A stretch of 64,000 nucleotides of DNA, taken from assembly GCF_008807415.1 (NCBI RefSeq), contig NZ_CP043626.1:1116001-1180000 (forward strand), read 5' to 3'. The notes beneath the pieces were generated by a model. The model was not told the DNA's origin and searched no databases. It was given only the letters and a program-made list of their open reading frames with translations. The stretch comes from Pseudomonas denitrificans (nom. rej.) (GTDB taxonomy: Bacteria > Pseudomonadota > Gammaproteobacteria > Pseudomonadales > Pseudomonadaceae). Both the position numbers and the translations under genes were made by a program. Of the stretch, positions 26,745-35,231 are shown piece by piece; position 1 is the first letter of the stretch; the number at the start of each line of letters is the position of its first letter.

Positions 26745-28115
26745 ATGTACAAGAAGAGTTCCCTGATCGTCCTTGCCACGCTGACGGCCCTGGCCGTCAC
26801 CGATGCGCGTGCTGCCGTCTCGGCCGACCAGGCCGCCCAGCTCAAGAGCAGCCTGACGCCCATGGGCGCGGAAAAGGCCGGCAACGCCGCCGGCAGCATC
26901 CCCGCCTGGAGCGGCGGCCTGACTTCTGCGCCCGCCGGCTACAAAGGGCCGGGCTCGCACCATGTCGACCCGTTCGCTGGCGAGAAGCCCAAGTTCGTCA
27001 TCACCAAGGCCAACCTCGACCAGTACAAGGCCAACCTGACACCGGGGCAGATCGCGCTGTTCAACGCCTACCCGGACAGCTACCAGATGCCGGTCTACGA
27101 GACCCACCGCACCGGCTCGGCGCCGCAGTGGATCTACGACAACATCTACAAGAACGCCACCAGCGCCAAACTGGTGGAAGGCGGCAACGGCTTCTCCGAT
27201 GCCTACGGCGGCGTGCCGTTCCCGATCCCGCAGAGCGGCGTGGAAGCAGTGTGGAACCACATCGCCCGCTACCGTGGCACCTACATCGTGCGGCGCTCAT
27301 CCCAGGCCGGTGTACAGCGCAACGGCGCGTACGCGCTGGTGACCTCGCAGGACGAGGCGCTGTTCCGCTTCTACGACCCCAAGGGCAGCTTCGAGAAGCT
27401 CGGCAACACCATGTTCTACTACATGACCTTCACCACCGCCCCGGCCCGCCTGGCCGGTAACGGCGCGCTGGTGCAGGAGACCCTCGACCAGGTCAAGGAG
27501 CCGCGCCAGGCCTGGGGCTACAACCCCGGCCAGCGCCGCGTGCGCCGCGCCCCGACGCTGGCCTACGACACCCCGATCGAAGACTCCGATGGCCTGCGTA
27601 CCGCCGATGACACCGACATGTACAACGGCGCGCCGGATCGCTACGACTGGACCCTGGTGGGCAAGAAGGAAATCTACATCCCCTACAACAACTACCAGAT
27701 CACCAGCCCGGAGGTTAAGTACAAGGACCTGCTCACCCCAGGCCACGTCAATCCCAAGTACACCCGCTACGAGCTGCACCGCGTCTGGGTGGTGGATGGC
27801 AAGCTGAAGGCCGGCGCGCGGCACATCTACTCGCGCCGCACCCTCTACCTCGACGAGGACAGCTGGGGTGCCGCCGTGGTGGACCAGTACGATGGTCGCG
27901 GTGAACTGTGGCGTGTGTCGCTGGCCTACCTGAAGAGCTTCTACGAGCAGCCGATGGTGTGGACTGCGCTGGACACCTTCCACGACCTCCAGGCACACCG
28001 CTACAGCATCCAGTGGCTGGACAACGAGGAGCCGGGCACCGCTGACTTCAGTCAGCCGGCGCCGGACGATTCCAACTTCAGCCCGTCGGCGCTGCGCCGC
28101 AAGGCATCGCGCTAA
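26745..28115 (+). CDS. DUF1329 family periplasmic protein
   Basis: A 456-residue protein with a signal peptide (YKKSSLIVLATLTALAVTDARA). The mature N-terminus AGSIPAWSGG and the later GYNPGQRRVRRAPTLAYDTP and ARHIYSRRTLYLDEDSW segments identify DUF1329, whose members adopt a LolA-like lipid-binding fold by family knowledge. It begins 13 bases after the DUF1302 stop with GGAGAG as the ribosome site. The pair is inferred to move or bind a hydrophobic compound in the envelope. A strong terminator follows. Confidence 0.85.
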   Translation: MYKKSSLIVLATLTALAVTDARAAVSADQAAQLKSSLTPMGAEKAGNAAGSIPAWSGGLTSAPAGYKGPGSHHVDPFAGEKPKFVITKANLDQYKANLTPGQIALFNAYPDSYQMPVYETHRTGSAPQWIYDNIYKNATSAKLVEGGNGFSDAYGGVPFPIPQSGVEAVWNHIARYRGTYIVRRSSQAGVQRNGAYALVTSQDEALFRFYDPKGSFEKLGNTMFYYMTFTTAPARLAGNGALVQETLDQVKEPRQAWGYNPGQRRVRRAPTLAYDTPIEDSDGLRTADDTDMYNGAPDRYDWTLVGKKEIYIPYNNYQITSPEVKYKDLLTPGHVNPKYTRYELHRVWVVDGKLKAGARHIYSRRTLYLDEDSWGAAVVDQYDGRGELWRVSLAYLKSFYEQPMVWTALDTFHDLQAHRYSIQWLDNEEPGTADFSQPAPDDSNFSPSALRRKASR

Positions 28116-28125
28116 GCGTGTGAAC

Positions 28126-28158
28126 GACAAAGGCCCCGAAGGGGGCCTTTGTCTTTTT
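28126..28158 (+). terminator. Intrinsic terminator of the DUF1302-DUF1329 operon
   Basis: Perfect 12-bp arms GACAAAGGCCCC and GGGGCCTTTGTC with a four-base GAAG loop are followed by five T residues, 10 bases after the stop. Confidence 0.92.
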
Positions 28159-28198
28159 CGTCTCCCGGGCGCTGTGACGGGTCAGGCAGGCGCTCCGG

Positions 28199-28231
28199 GT
28201 AGGATGGCGTGGAGCGCAGCGATACCCATCG
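28199..28231 (+). repeat. Family B repeat, left half
   Basis: This copy starts GTAGGATGGCGTGGAGCG and ends GATACCCATC. The same sequence occurs inverted at 28866-28897 and as both arms of the palindrome at 48961-49041. Here it lies 41 bases after the DUF1329 terminator and 25 bases from the end of the small gene at 28256. Confidence 0.85.
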
Positions 28232-28255
28232 TCCGGCAGCGCTCCGAACCTTCCG

Positions 28256-28519
28256 CTACGCCCGTGCCTGTGCCTGTGCCTGTGCCCGAGACCGAGCTTC
28301 GGCGGCGGCGTACAGCTGGGCTGAATCTTTTGCGAGGTATTCCAGGCAGGCGAATGTGCCGGCCAGCACATCCGTCGACGGATTCCCGTGGTCGGAAATA
28401 CCGGCGAGGAAAGTGAGCATATTGCACAGGGCCTGATGACGGCAGTCGGCGGCGTCTTGGAGCGACAGGTTGGAAATGTCGTCTTTGAGGTGGAGCAGGG
28501 ATGGTGCTGTGAAATTCAT
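28256..28519 (-). CDS. Small conserved protein, unknown function
   Basis: An 87-residue soluble protein with no signal peptide. The first 60 residues look helical (LLHLKDDISNLSLQDAADC, then LCNMLTFLAGI and FACLEYLAKDSAQLY). The C-terminus is a low-complexity run of Ala, Gln and Arg encoded by a hexanucleotide tandem repeat at 28264-28287, so its length could vary between strains without changing the frame. A GGGGAT ribosome site precedes the ATG. It sits alone between two inverted family B repeats. I have no function for it. Confidence 0.55.
   Translation of the reverse strand: MNFTAPSLLHLKDDISNLSLQDAADCRHQALCNMLTFLAGISDHGNPSTDVLAGTFACLEYLAKDSAQLYAAAEARSRAQAQAQARA
28264..28287. repeat. Hexanucleotide tandem repeat in the 3' end of the small gene
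   Basis: Three exact GTGCCT units and one GTGCCC unit lie head to tail. In the minus-sense gene they encode alternating Ala-Gln. The unit length of six keeps the frame when copies are gained or lost. Confidence 0.8.
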
Positions 28520-28951
28520 GGTTGTATCCCCTATTTGCGGAGTTTCCACGTCCTGACGCCAATCAGGGTGGGTGGACCGTACAGGTTGGCGTACCGGAAT
28601 AGGAGACCGGCGCATCCGAAGATGCCCTGCACGGTCCCCCCATAACGCAGGTGCAACCATGCCAGGTACCGAGAGATTCTCGGCACCTTCCTATTTCCGG
28701 GACGCCAATCCCGAACTGCCCAGGTGGGGCAGCGAGGCAAAGTTAGGGACTCAAGGGTAGGGTGTCAATCCAGCCGTGCTGGCCGTGAGGTCGGGCGGAT
28801 TAAACGCGTCGCTGTATGCGCCCTGCGGAGTGCGCAGGCTCGGAAGTGCGGCGCCGGACGGGCTTGATGGGTATCGCTGCGCTCCACGCCATCCTACGTC
28901 GAGCCTGGATCATTTTCGGCGCCGGGTAGGGCTGAGATCGTAGGGCGGGCT
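28520..28951. other. 432-base stretch without a convincing gene
   Basis: It holds the upstream region of the small gene, a hairpin at 28665-28687 (GGTACCGAGA with TCTCGGCACC, three-base loop), a decayed family A fragment around 28796-28830 (GGCGGATTAAACGCGTCGC) and the right family B half at 28866-28897. Open frames here have no supporting start site or recognisable product. Confidence 0.55.
28866..28897 (-). repeat. Family B repeat, right half
   Basis: An inverted copy of the 28199-28231 repeat (GATGGGTATCGCTGCG to CCACGCCATCCTAC). Similarity continues inward for roughly 15 more bases with gaps (GTCCGGC and TCCGA blocks), as expected for two arms of one formerly contiguous palindrome. Confidence 0.85.
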
Positions 28952-29389
28952 TCACGCCATCGGCGGCAACCGCCGCTTCACGGGGCTCTTCTTGACGATG
29001 GCGGTGTTGGTCTCGGCGAAGCCGTTGAGGTGATCGAGAATCTCGTCCAGTTGCTCCATGGAGCGCACGCACATCCGGGCGTAGAAACAGTCCTCGCCGG
29101 TCACCTTGTCGCACTCGGTGAATTCGGGGATCGCCAGGATCTGCTTCTCCACGTCCTGCAGTTTCCCCGGCAGCGGGCGCACCCGGACGATGGCCTGCAG
29201 CTGGTAGCCGAAGGCGCGCGGGTCGACGTTCACCGTGTAGCCGGTGATCACCTGGCGCTCCTCGAGCTTGCGCAGGCGCTCGGCGACGCTGGGCGAACTC
29301 AGGCCGCTGACCTGGGCCAGGGCCTTGAGGGAAAGGCGCGAATCCTCCATCAGCGCGGAGATCAGCAATTGGTCGATGTCGTCGGTCAT
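28952..29389 (-). CDS. Lrp/AsnC family transcriptional regulator
   Basis: A 145-residue Lrp-type regulator. The winged HTH occupies residues 5-60 (ISALMEDSRLSLKALAQ, GLSSPSVAERLRKLEE), followed by the RAM/AsnC ligand domain with IPEFTECDKVTGEDCF (about 90-105). It is divergent from the EamA transporter at 29520 across 130 bases. That arrangement usually means the regulator controls the exporter in response to an amino acid. The ligand is unknown. Confidence 0.9.
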   Translation of the reverse strand: MTDDIDQLLISALMEDSRLSLKALAQVSGLSSPSVAERLRKLEERQVITGYTVNVDPRAFGYQLQAIVRVRPLPGKLQDVEKQILAIPEFTECDKVTGEDCFYARMCVRSMEQLDEILDHLNGFAETNTAIVKKSPVKRRLPPMA

Positions 29390-29519
29390 CTTTGCCTCGA
29401 AAGGTGAAGTCGAAGAGTTGCCTTGATAATAAAGGTGATATCTGGGATTTGCCTGCGCCAGGCGATGGAGTGCACGAATCCGCCTGTTCATACTGATCAC
29501 CAACAAGCGGAGGTGATCC

Positions 29520-30413
29520 ATGAACGAATCCATCAGACGCGGCACCCTGGAAATGATCAGCGCCATGCTGATCTGCGGCACCATCGGCTGGCTGGTGGTG
29601 GTCTCGGGCCAGCCGGTGCTGGACGTGGTGTTCTGGCGCTGCGTGTTCGGCGCCGCGACGCTCCTGGTGATCTGCGCGGCCATGGGATTCCTGCGCCCCG
29701 GCATTCTCACCCGCGCCACCTTCGGCCTGGCGCTGCTCAGTGGCGCGGCCATCGTCGGCAACTGGGTGCTGCTGTTCGGCTCCTACTCGCGGGCGTCCAT
29801 CGCCATCGGCACGGCGGTCTACAACGTGCAGCCGTTCCTGCTGGTGCTGCTGGGCGCGCTGTTCCTCGGCGAGAAGGTCACTGCGCAAAAGCTCGCCTGG
29901 CTCGGCGTTTCCTTCGTCGGCATGCTGGCCATCGTCAGCGCACACGGCGAGGCGGGGCAGGTGGGCAGCGACTATCTGGGCGGCATCGCCCTGGCCCTCG
30001 GCGCGGCGGCCCTGTATGCGGTGGCGGCGCTGATCATCAAGCGCCTGAGCGGCGTGCCGCCGCACCTGATCGCGCTGATCCAGGCGGTGACCGGCGTCCT
30101 GCTGCTGGCGCCCTGGGCGAACCTGTCGCCATTGCCGCAGGCCACCAGCGCCTGGGCCAGCCTGGCGACCCTGGGTATCGTGCATACCGGCATCATGTAC
30201 GTGCTGCTCTATGGCGCGATCCAGAAACTGCCCACGGCGCTGACCGGCGCCCTGTCGTTCATCTACCCGATCGCCGCGATCTTCGTCGACTGGTTCGCCT
30301 TCGGCCACCGCCTGACTCCGTTGCAATGGCTCGGCGTGGTTGCCATCCTGCTGGCCGCCGCCGGCATGCAGCGCGGCTGGAGCCTGAACCTGAGGCGCCT
30401 GGCCTGGCGCTGA
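29520..30413 (+). CDS. EamA/DMT family transporter
   Basis: A 297-residue inner-membrane protein with about ten hydrophobic segments in two EamA repeats; YNVQPFLLVLLGALFLGEK (about residue 102) ends repeat one, and a matching YPIAAIFVDWFAFG lies in repeat two. Such proteins export amino acids or metabolites. It is divergent from an Lrp-type regulator, suggesting amino-acid export control, by analogy with other Lrp-exporter pairs. CGGAGG lies five bases before the ATG. Confidence 0.88.
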   Translation: MNESIRRGTLEMISAMLICGTIGWLVVVSGQPVLDVVFWRCVFGAATLLVICAAMGFLRPGILTRATFGLALLSGAAIVGNWVLLFGSYSRASIAIGTAVYNVQPFLLVLLGALFLGEKVTAQKLAWLGVSFVGMLAIVSAHGEAGQVGSDYLGGIALALGAAALYAVAALIIKRLSGVPPHLIALIQAVTGVLLLAPWANLSPLPQATSAWASLATLGIVHTGIMYVLLYGAIQKLPTALTGALSFIYPIAAIFVDWFAFGHRLTPLQWLGVVAILLAAAGMQRGWSLNLRRLAWR

Positions 30414-30499
30414 AATCCGTGCTTGCCTGACAATGCCGGGGAACCTGTGCCGCCGGGCACAGGTCCTGTAGGCGGCAGAAATCAAGCAAGGAACGGACT

Positions 30500-31636
30500 A
30501 TGACTGCGGCTGCCCTGACGGCAGATTCACTCGGCCTGAAAAGGTCTTCATCACGACTCATTCATCTGCTGGGCGTAGCCGCGCTGCTGGCGCTGGCCGG
30601 CTGCAGCAGCCGCGCACCCAGCGTGCCGGAGCCGACCCCGGAAGAGGTGCGCGGCAAGCTGGTCAAATTGATTCCCGCTGGCGCATCAGACCGCCAGGGC
30701 TGGGCAAAGGACATTCAGGTCGCCTTCACCACCCTGCGCATTCCGGCGACCACCGAAAACCTCTGTTCGGTCGTGGCGATCACCGAGCAGGAGTCCAACT
30801 TCAAGGCTGACCCGCCCGTGCCGGGACTGGGCAAGATCGCCCGCGCCGAGATCGACCGGCGTGCGAGCAAGGTGCATGTGCCGGGCTTCCTCATCGATAC
30901 CGCGCTGGCGCTGAAATCGCCGAACGGCCGCACCTACAGCCAACGCCTGGCGAGTGCGAAAACCGAGCGGGAGCTGAGCGCGATCTTCGATGACTTCATC
31001 GGCGGGGTACCGCTGGGCCAGCAGCTGTTCGGCCGCTTCAACCCGGTGCATACCGGCGGGCCGATGCAGGTCAGCATCGAATTCGCCCAGGCCCATGCCG
31101 AAGGCTATCCGTACCCGGTGGACGGCAGCATCCGCCGCGAGGTGTTCAGCCGTCGTGGCGGCATGTACTTCGGCATCGCCCATCTGCTCGGCTACCCGGT
31201 GAACTACCCGCGCCAGCTGTACCGTTTCGCCGACTTCAACGCGGGCTGGTACGCCAGCCGCAACGCGGCGTTCCAGCGCGTGGTGGCGGACCTCACCGGC
31301 ATCACCCTGGCACTGGATGGCGACCTGATCCTCTACGGCAGCTACGACGCCGGCAGCACTGAAAAGGCGGTGCGCACACTGGGGCCGAAGCTGGGCATGA
31401 GCGAAAGGGAAATCCGCCGCGACCTGGAGCTCGGCGACAAGCCGGAGTTCACGAAGTCGGAGCTCTACACCAAGGTTTTCGCGCTGGCCGAACGCGCTGC
31501 TGGCAAGTCGATGCCGCGGGCGATGCTGCCGGGCATCACGCTGCACAGCCCGAAGATCACCCGCCAGCTCACCACTGCCTGGTTCGCCCAGCGCGTCGAC
31601 GAGCGCTACCAGCGCTGCCTGGGGCGGGCGCCGTAG
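30500..31636 (+). CDS. DUF1615 lipoprotein
   Basis: A 378-residue protein with an N-terminal extension, then a lipoprotein signal (LLGVAALLALAGC, lipid-Cys at residue 34). The body matches DUF1615: IPATTENLCSVVAITEQESNF has the lytic-transglycosylase-like Glu-Ser pair, followed by NPVHTGGPMQVSIEFA. The EQES and GPMQVS motifs resemble a lysozyme-fold active site, so cell-wall binding or cleavage is plausible but unproven. A later internal start would shorten the signal extension. It is probably in the outer membrane. Confidence 0.8.
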   Translation: MTAAALTADSLGLKRSSSRLIHLLGVAALLALAGCSSRAPSVPEPTPEEVRGKLVKLIPAGASDRQGWAKDIQVAFTTLRIPATTENLCSVVAITEQESNFKADPPVPGLGKIARAEIDRRASKVHVPGFLIDTALALKSPNGRTYSQRLASAKTERELSAIFDDFIGGVPLGQQLFGRFNPVHTGGPMQVSIEFAQAHAEGYPYPVDGSIRREVFSRRGGMYFGIAHLLGYPVNYPRQLYRFADFNAGWYASRNAAFQRVVADLTGITLALDGDLILYGSYDAGSTEKAVRTLGPKLGMSEREIRRDLELGDKPEFTKSELYTKVFALAERAAGKSMPRAMLPGITLHSPKITRQLTTAWFAQRVDERYQRCLGRAP

Positions 31637-31643
31637 CGCTTGA

Positions 31644-31937
31644 TCAGTCGCCCTCGGCGGGGTCGCAGACGCCGCTGTCGCCGTTCGGGCCGGTGTAGGA
31701 GACGCTGACAGTACCGTCGTCGTTGGTGCTGATCTGCACGGTCACGCCTTCACCCTTGGCGACCACGGTGCTGTCGGTGTTCTGCGTGACCTTGGCTTCC
31801 TGGCCATTGATGTAGACCGGCCCGTTCTCGTCGGTGTGGATCTGGATATCGTTCGGGCAGTCGTAGTTGAGCATGGGGATGGCGGCAAAGGCGGGCTGCA
31901 CAACGATCAGCGATGCGGCGATCAGTAGCGATTTCAT
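31644..31937 (-). CDS. Small secreted acidic protein, unknown
   Basis: A 97-residue precursor with signal peptide MKSLLIAASLIVVQPAFA, predicted to be cut before AIPMLNYDC. The mature part is acidic, with repeated short strands rich in Thr, Val and Asp, and two Cys (in YDCPND and GVCDPA) that could form a disulfide. I prefer the ATG at 31937 to the upstream start because the signal then begins cleanly. It is convergent with the DUF1615 gene, seven bases apart. No family recognised. Confidence 0.65.
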   Translation of the reverse strand: MKSLLIAASLIVVQPAFAAIPMLNYDCPNDIQIHTDENGPVYINGQEAKVTQNTDSTVVAKGEGVTVQISTNDDGTVSVSYTGPNGDSGVCDPAEGD

Positions 31938-32013
31938 GGCGTCTCCCAGACGAATGCAGGCACGGCGCATGGCCGTGCGGACATTCTCAGCTTAGTGCAG
32001 CCGCCGTTGGCCG

Positions 32014-32693
32014 CTACAGCGGCAAGGGACGCAGGCGCGCCGCCGGTTCTGCTTCGGTGCCGCGCAGGACGAGGCGGGTGATGGTCGCCGCTGCCGCCTC
32101 GAAGTCATCGGCGGCGGGTTGCGCCTTGCCGGTAATCATCGCGATCTGCCAGTCGAAATCGACGTAGGTGCGGGTGGCCGCGGAGATACTCAGCAGCAGG
32201 TGCTGCGGGTCTACCGGGCGAGCAGGCCGCGGTCGATCCAGGCGGCGATGCATTCGACGTTGCGGCGCGACCCCGCGCGCAGGCGCTGCAGCCACTCCGG
32301 CGGCAGGTGCGGTGCGCCGTGGAGCATTTCGCTGGCGAACACCTTGTAGGCGTGCGGCCACTGCCGGGCGATGTGCAGGCGCGCGCGAATATGCGCGGGC
32401 AGCGCCCAGGCCGGGTCGTCGCACTCGCGCAGCAGGGCGGCGGCTTCCAGCACCGCGTCCACCACGTTTTCCAGCAGGCGCAGGTAGAGGTTCTCCTTGC
32501 TCTGGAAGTAGTAGTAGACGTTGGACTTGGGCAGCTCGGCGCGGCTGGCGATGTCCTGGGTCTTGGCGGCGGTGAAACCCTTCTCGGCAAACTCTTCGCC
32601 TGCGGCCAGCAGGATGCGCTGGCGGTTGCGATCACGGATGCTGAGGGCAGGGCGTTGTCGGCGTCGCGTCGGGGCAGGCGCGGTCTGGGGCAT
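32014..32693 (-). pseudogene. TetR family regulator, frameshifted
   Basis: Two frames together give a TetR protein of about 226 residues. The first (32211-32693, 160 residues) has the HTH (AEFAEKGFTAAKTQDIA-like, then LPKSNVYYYFQSKENLY) and stops after WIDRGLLAR. The other frame continues VDPQHLLLSISAATRTYVDF, the expected RutR-type C-terminal helix. Adding one G to the GG of CCCGGTAG (complement of 32214-32215) joins them exactly. It is divergent from the DUF1543 gene, with a perfect 10-bp inverted repeat between. Probably an intact gene with a sequencing indel; otherwise a truncated repressor that keeps its DNA-binding domain. Confidence 0.8.
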
Positions 32694-32767
32694 GGGAAAA
32701 CATCGGGGCAGTGAAACGAAGATTCAGAATATAACTTTCTATATAGCGATTGCCACCAACCGGCTTG

Positions 32768-32795
32768 ACTGGCGGATGGCCATTTATCCGCCAGT
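32768..32795. promoter_or_regulatory. Inverted repeat, candidate TetR operator
   Basis: Perfect 10-bp arms ACTGGCGGAT and ATCCGCCAGT are separated by eight bases. The site lies 75 bases upstream of the TetR start and 63 bases upstream of the DUF1543 start, in the divergent promoter region. Size and symmetry suit a TetR dimer pair. Inferred. Confidence 0.6.
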
Positions 32796-32857
32796 AGATT
32801 GAACCTGCCGTATGACGGATCTGTCAGACCAAATCTGAAACCTGGGAAGGGTCTGAA

Positions 32858-33349
32858 ATGCTGTTCGTAGTCATGCTGGGCGGACGCCATCCGCGTGCGC
32901 GGATCGAAATCCACGATGTGGCTTTCGTCATTGGCGACAACCTGAAATCCACCTACCCGCAATTGCGCGAGTCCTGGTTCGGTAGCCCGGATGGCCTGCA
33001 CATCGACTCCTGGCTGGAAGTGGACGGCGTCGAGGCCTACCGCGTCGAGTTCAGCGAGGCAATGCCGGCGCCGGGCGAGCAACGGCTGTTCTTCGTCAAC
33101 CTGGGCGGCTATGAACTGGGCAGCTTCGGCGAGGCGCACCAGTACGTGCTGGTGGCCGCGCGCGACGCCGCCGACGCCAAGGTGCGCGCCAAGCGTCGCA
33201 TGCCGCGCAGCTGGGACAAGGCGCACACTGACGCGGTGATCGACGTCGACGACTGCATCGCCATCGACCAGGTCGGTGGGCGCTACGTGCACCTGGTGGA
33301 AGGTGAAAGCCGCGGCATCGTGCAGCGCAGCGACTACATCGTGTTGTGA
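32858..33349 (+). CDS. DUF1543 family protein
   Basis: A 163-residue cytoplasmic protein. The start MLFVVMLGGRHPRARIEIHDVAF and the FVNLGGYELGSFGEAHQYVLVAA segment (about residues 85-107) fit DUF1543. The Pfam family is conserved in Pseudomonas and has no assigned activity. GAAGGG lies before the ATG. It shares its promoter region with the broken tetR, which may regulate it. Confidence 0.75.
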   Translation: MLFVVMLGGRHPRARIEIHDVAFVIGDNLKSTYPQLRESWFGSPDGLHIDSWLEVDGVEAYRVEFSEAMPAPGEQRLFFVNLGGYELGSFGEAHQYVLVAARDAADAKVRAKRRMPRSWDKAHTDAVIDVDDCIAIDQVGGRYVHLVEGESRGIVQRSDYIVL

Positions 33350-33428
33350 GCCTTCATGCTGCTGACACGGCCCTGTCATAAAACCTGACGTATATAGGGC
33401 GCATAGCCGCCCCCGTGCCGAGGTAAAG

Positions 33429-33842
33429 ATGACCGAGAAACGCCGAGTCCTGTTCGTCTGCATCGCCAACGACGCCCGCTCGCCGATGGCCGAAGCACTG
33501 CTGCGGCACGCCGATGGCGAGCATTTCGAAGCGTTCAGCGCGGGCATCCACCCGACCGCCATCGACCCCCGCGCGCGCAACGTGCTGGAGCACGCCGGTA
33601 TCTCCGCCGAAGGCCTGCGCAGCAAGTCCATCGACGAATTCCGCGGCCAGCACTTCGATTACCTGATCGACCTGTGCGACAAGTCCACCGACGAGGGCGA
33701 CGAACTGCCGACCTCCAGCGAAGTGATCGTGTGGAACTTCGCCGATCCGGCCCACAGCGAACAGCACGACCCGTTCCGCCACACCCTGCAGGAAATCAGC
33801 GATCGCCTGAAGCTCTTCGAAATGGTGAAGAACCGCGACTGA
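33429..33842 (+). CDS. Low-molecular-weight phosphatase / thioredoxin-type arsenate reductase family
   Basis: A 137-residue protein with the LMW-PTP P-loop CX5R at Cys11-Arg17 (VCIANDARS) and the general-acid region NFADPAHSE. C83 in LIDLCDKS corresponds to a resolving Cys of thioredoxin-coupled ArsC. The usual CTGNSARS of ArsC is altered (IAND), so it may not be a real arsenate reductase. No arsR, arsB or arsH is adjacent, which also argues against a dedicated arsenic operon. A strong terminator follows. Confidence 0.75.
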   Translation: MTEKRRVLFVCIANDARSPMAEALLRHADGEHFEAFSAGIHPTAIDPRARNVLEHAGISAEGLRSKSIDEFRGQHFDYLIDLCDKSTDEGDELPTSSEVIVWNFADPAHSEQHDPFRHTLQEISDRLKLFEMVKNRD

Positions 33843-34185
33843 AGCTTCCGGCGATGACAAAGCAAAAAGCCCGCACGGATGCGGGCTTTTTGCTTCGTAG
33901 GCCACAGGATTTCGCCGTTGCCTGGGGAGGATTGGCGGCGGATTCCCGTAGAGATGGGGCGCTGGTCCTTCAGCGCAAGGGCATTCTGGCCACTCCGCAT
34001 GACAGAGCGGTGACCGTCCGGTGAACAGGTGATGGCAATACGCTGGCGGCCCTTTATCACTCGGCGGCATGAGCACTATCGATCCCGACAAGTGGTCAGG
34101 CGCGGAGTGCCTCGATAGAGTCACGGTCAAAGTCATGTCCGCGGCGTTGCGTGTCAGCGCCTGTGTGACCCGAATCGGAGTGCCT
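33843..34185. other. Intergenic stretch holding a terminator
   Basis: After the ArsC-like gene there is a strong terminator, then about 290 bases before the luciferase-like gene. I see no convincing gene; an in-frame extension of the luciferase-like gene to 34069 is possible but lacks homology to the family N-terminus. Confidence 0.5.
33861..33894. terminator. Strong intrinsic terminator
   Basis: Perfect 15-bp arms AGCAAAAAGCCCGCA and TGCGGGCTTTTTGCT around a four-base loop. The A/T-rich outer stem supplies a U-run on both strands, so it is bidirectional. It lies 18 bases after the ArsC-like stop. Confidence 0.92.
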
Positions 34186-35181
34186 ATGAAGTCCCTGTCA
34201 GATATTGCCTTCTCCATGCTCGACCTGGTGCCCGTGCGCGACCAGGGCAGCGCTGCCGAGGCGCTGAACAACGCCGTCGAGGTTGCCCGGCACGTCGAGC
34301 GCCTGGGCTTTACCCGCTACTGGTTGGCGGAGCACCACAACATGGACGGCATCGCCAGCTCGGCCACCGCCGTGCTGATCGGCCACATCGCCGGCAAGAC
34401 CGAGCGCATCCGCGTCGGCTCCGGCGGGGTGATGCTGCCCAACCATCCGCCGCTGGTGGTGGCGGAGAACTTCGGCACCCTGGAAACTCTGTACCCCGGC
34501 CGTATCGACCTGGGCCTGGGCCGCGCGCCCGGCGCCGACCAGGCGACCATGCGCGCGCTGCGTCGCGATCGCCTGGGCGACGGCGCGGACTTCCCCGAGC
34601 AGGTTGCCGAACTGGAAATGCTCCTCGGCCCGCGCCGCTCGCAGCAGTCGCTGCTGGCAATTCCGGGGGAGGGCACCAACGTGCCGATCTGGCTGCTGGG
34701 CTCCAGCCTGTTCAGCGCCCATCTGGCCGCGCAGAAAGGTCTGCCCTACGCCTTTGCTTCGCACTTCGCGCCGCGCTACCTGCACGACGCGCTGCGCATT
34801 TATCGCGAGAACTTCCAGCCCTCGGCGGTGCTCGACAAGCCCTACGCCATGATTGGTGTGCCGCTGGTGGCCGCGCCGACCGACGAGGAAGCCGAATACC
34901 TGGCGACCACCGCCTTCCAGCGCGTACTGGCGCTGATCCGTGGCGACAGCCTGAAGCAGAAACCGCCGGTGAAGAGCATGGCCGGCCTGTGGCTGCCCCA
35001 TGAGCAGGATGCGGTGGGCAATTTCTTCGGCCTGGCGGTGATCGGCGGCCCGGAGAAGGTGCGCAGCCGCCTGGAAATCCTGCTGGAGCAGACCGGTGTG
35101 GACGAGATCATCTTCACCAGCGACATCTACGACCACGAGCTGCGCCTGCGCTCGCTGGAGATCGTTGCCGGCCTGCGCTGA
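34186..35181 (+). CDS. Luciferase-like LLM-class flavin-dependent oxidoreductase
   Basis: A 331-residue TIM-barrel monooxygenase of the bacterial luciferase superfamily (YhbW-like). Signature segments are [15 protein letters not shown] (about 44-58), [24 protein letters not shown] and [14 protein letters not shown] (about 105-118). These enzymes use reduced FMN and O2; the substrate is not known for this subgroup. I start at the ATG giving [17 protein letters not shown], the family-typical N-terminus. It is monocistronic and followed by a family A repeat. Confidence 0.88.
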   Translation: MKSLSDIAFSMLDLVPVRDQGSAAEALNNAVEVARHVERLGFTRYWLAEHHNMDGIASSATAVLIGHIAGKTERIRVGSGGVMLPNHPPLVVAENFGTLETLYPGRIDLGLGRAPGADQATMRALRRDRLGDGADFPEQVAELEMLLGPRRSQQSLLAIPGEGTNVPIWLLGSSLFSAHLAAQKGLPYAFASHFAPRYLHDALRIYRENFQPSAVLDKPYAMIGVPLVAAPTDEEAEYLATTAFQRVLALIRGDSLKQKPPVKSMAGLWLPHEQDAVGNFFGLAVIGGPEKVRSRLEILLEQTGVDEIIFTSDIYDHELRLRSLEIVAGLR

Positions 35182-35231
35182 TCGAGGCTCGCTCCTACAG
35201 GTTCCGGCCAAAGTTCTGGCATGGGTGGACC

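Noticed and set aside
24674..26899. A 741-codon frame opposite the DUF1302 gene
   Set aside because: Shadow of a high-GC gene on the + strand that has a signal peptide, family motifs and a good ribosome site.
28665..28687. A hairpin that might be part of a tRNA or small RNA
   Set aside because: Only one stem is present; there is no cloverleaf, no anticodon arm and no terminator. Kept only as a note on the intergenic stretch.
33429..33842. A dedicated arsenic-resistance gene
   Set aside because: The P-loop differs from the usual ArsC sequence and no arsR, arsB or arsH is adjacent, so only the phosphatase/ArsC superfamily is claimed.
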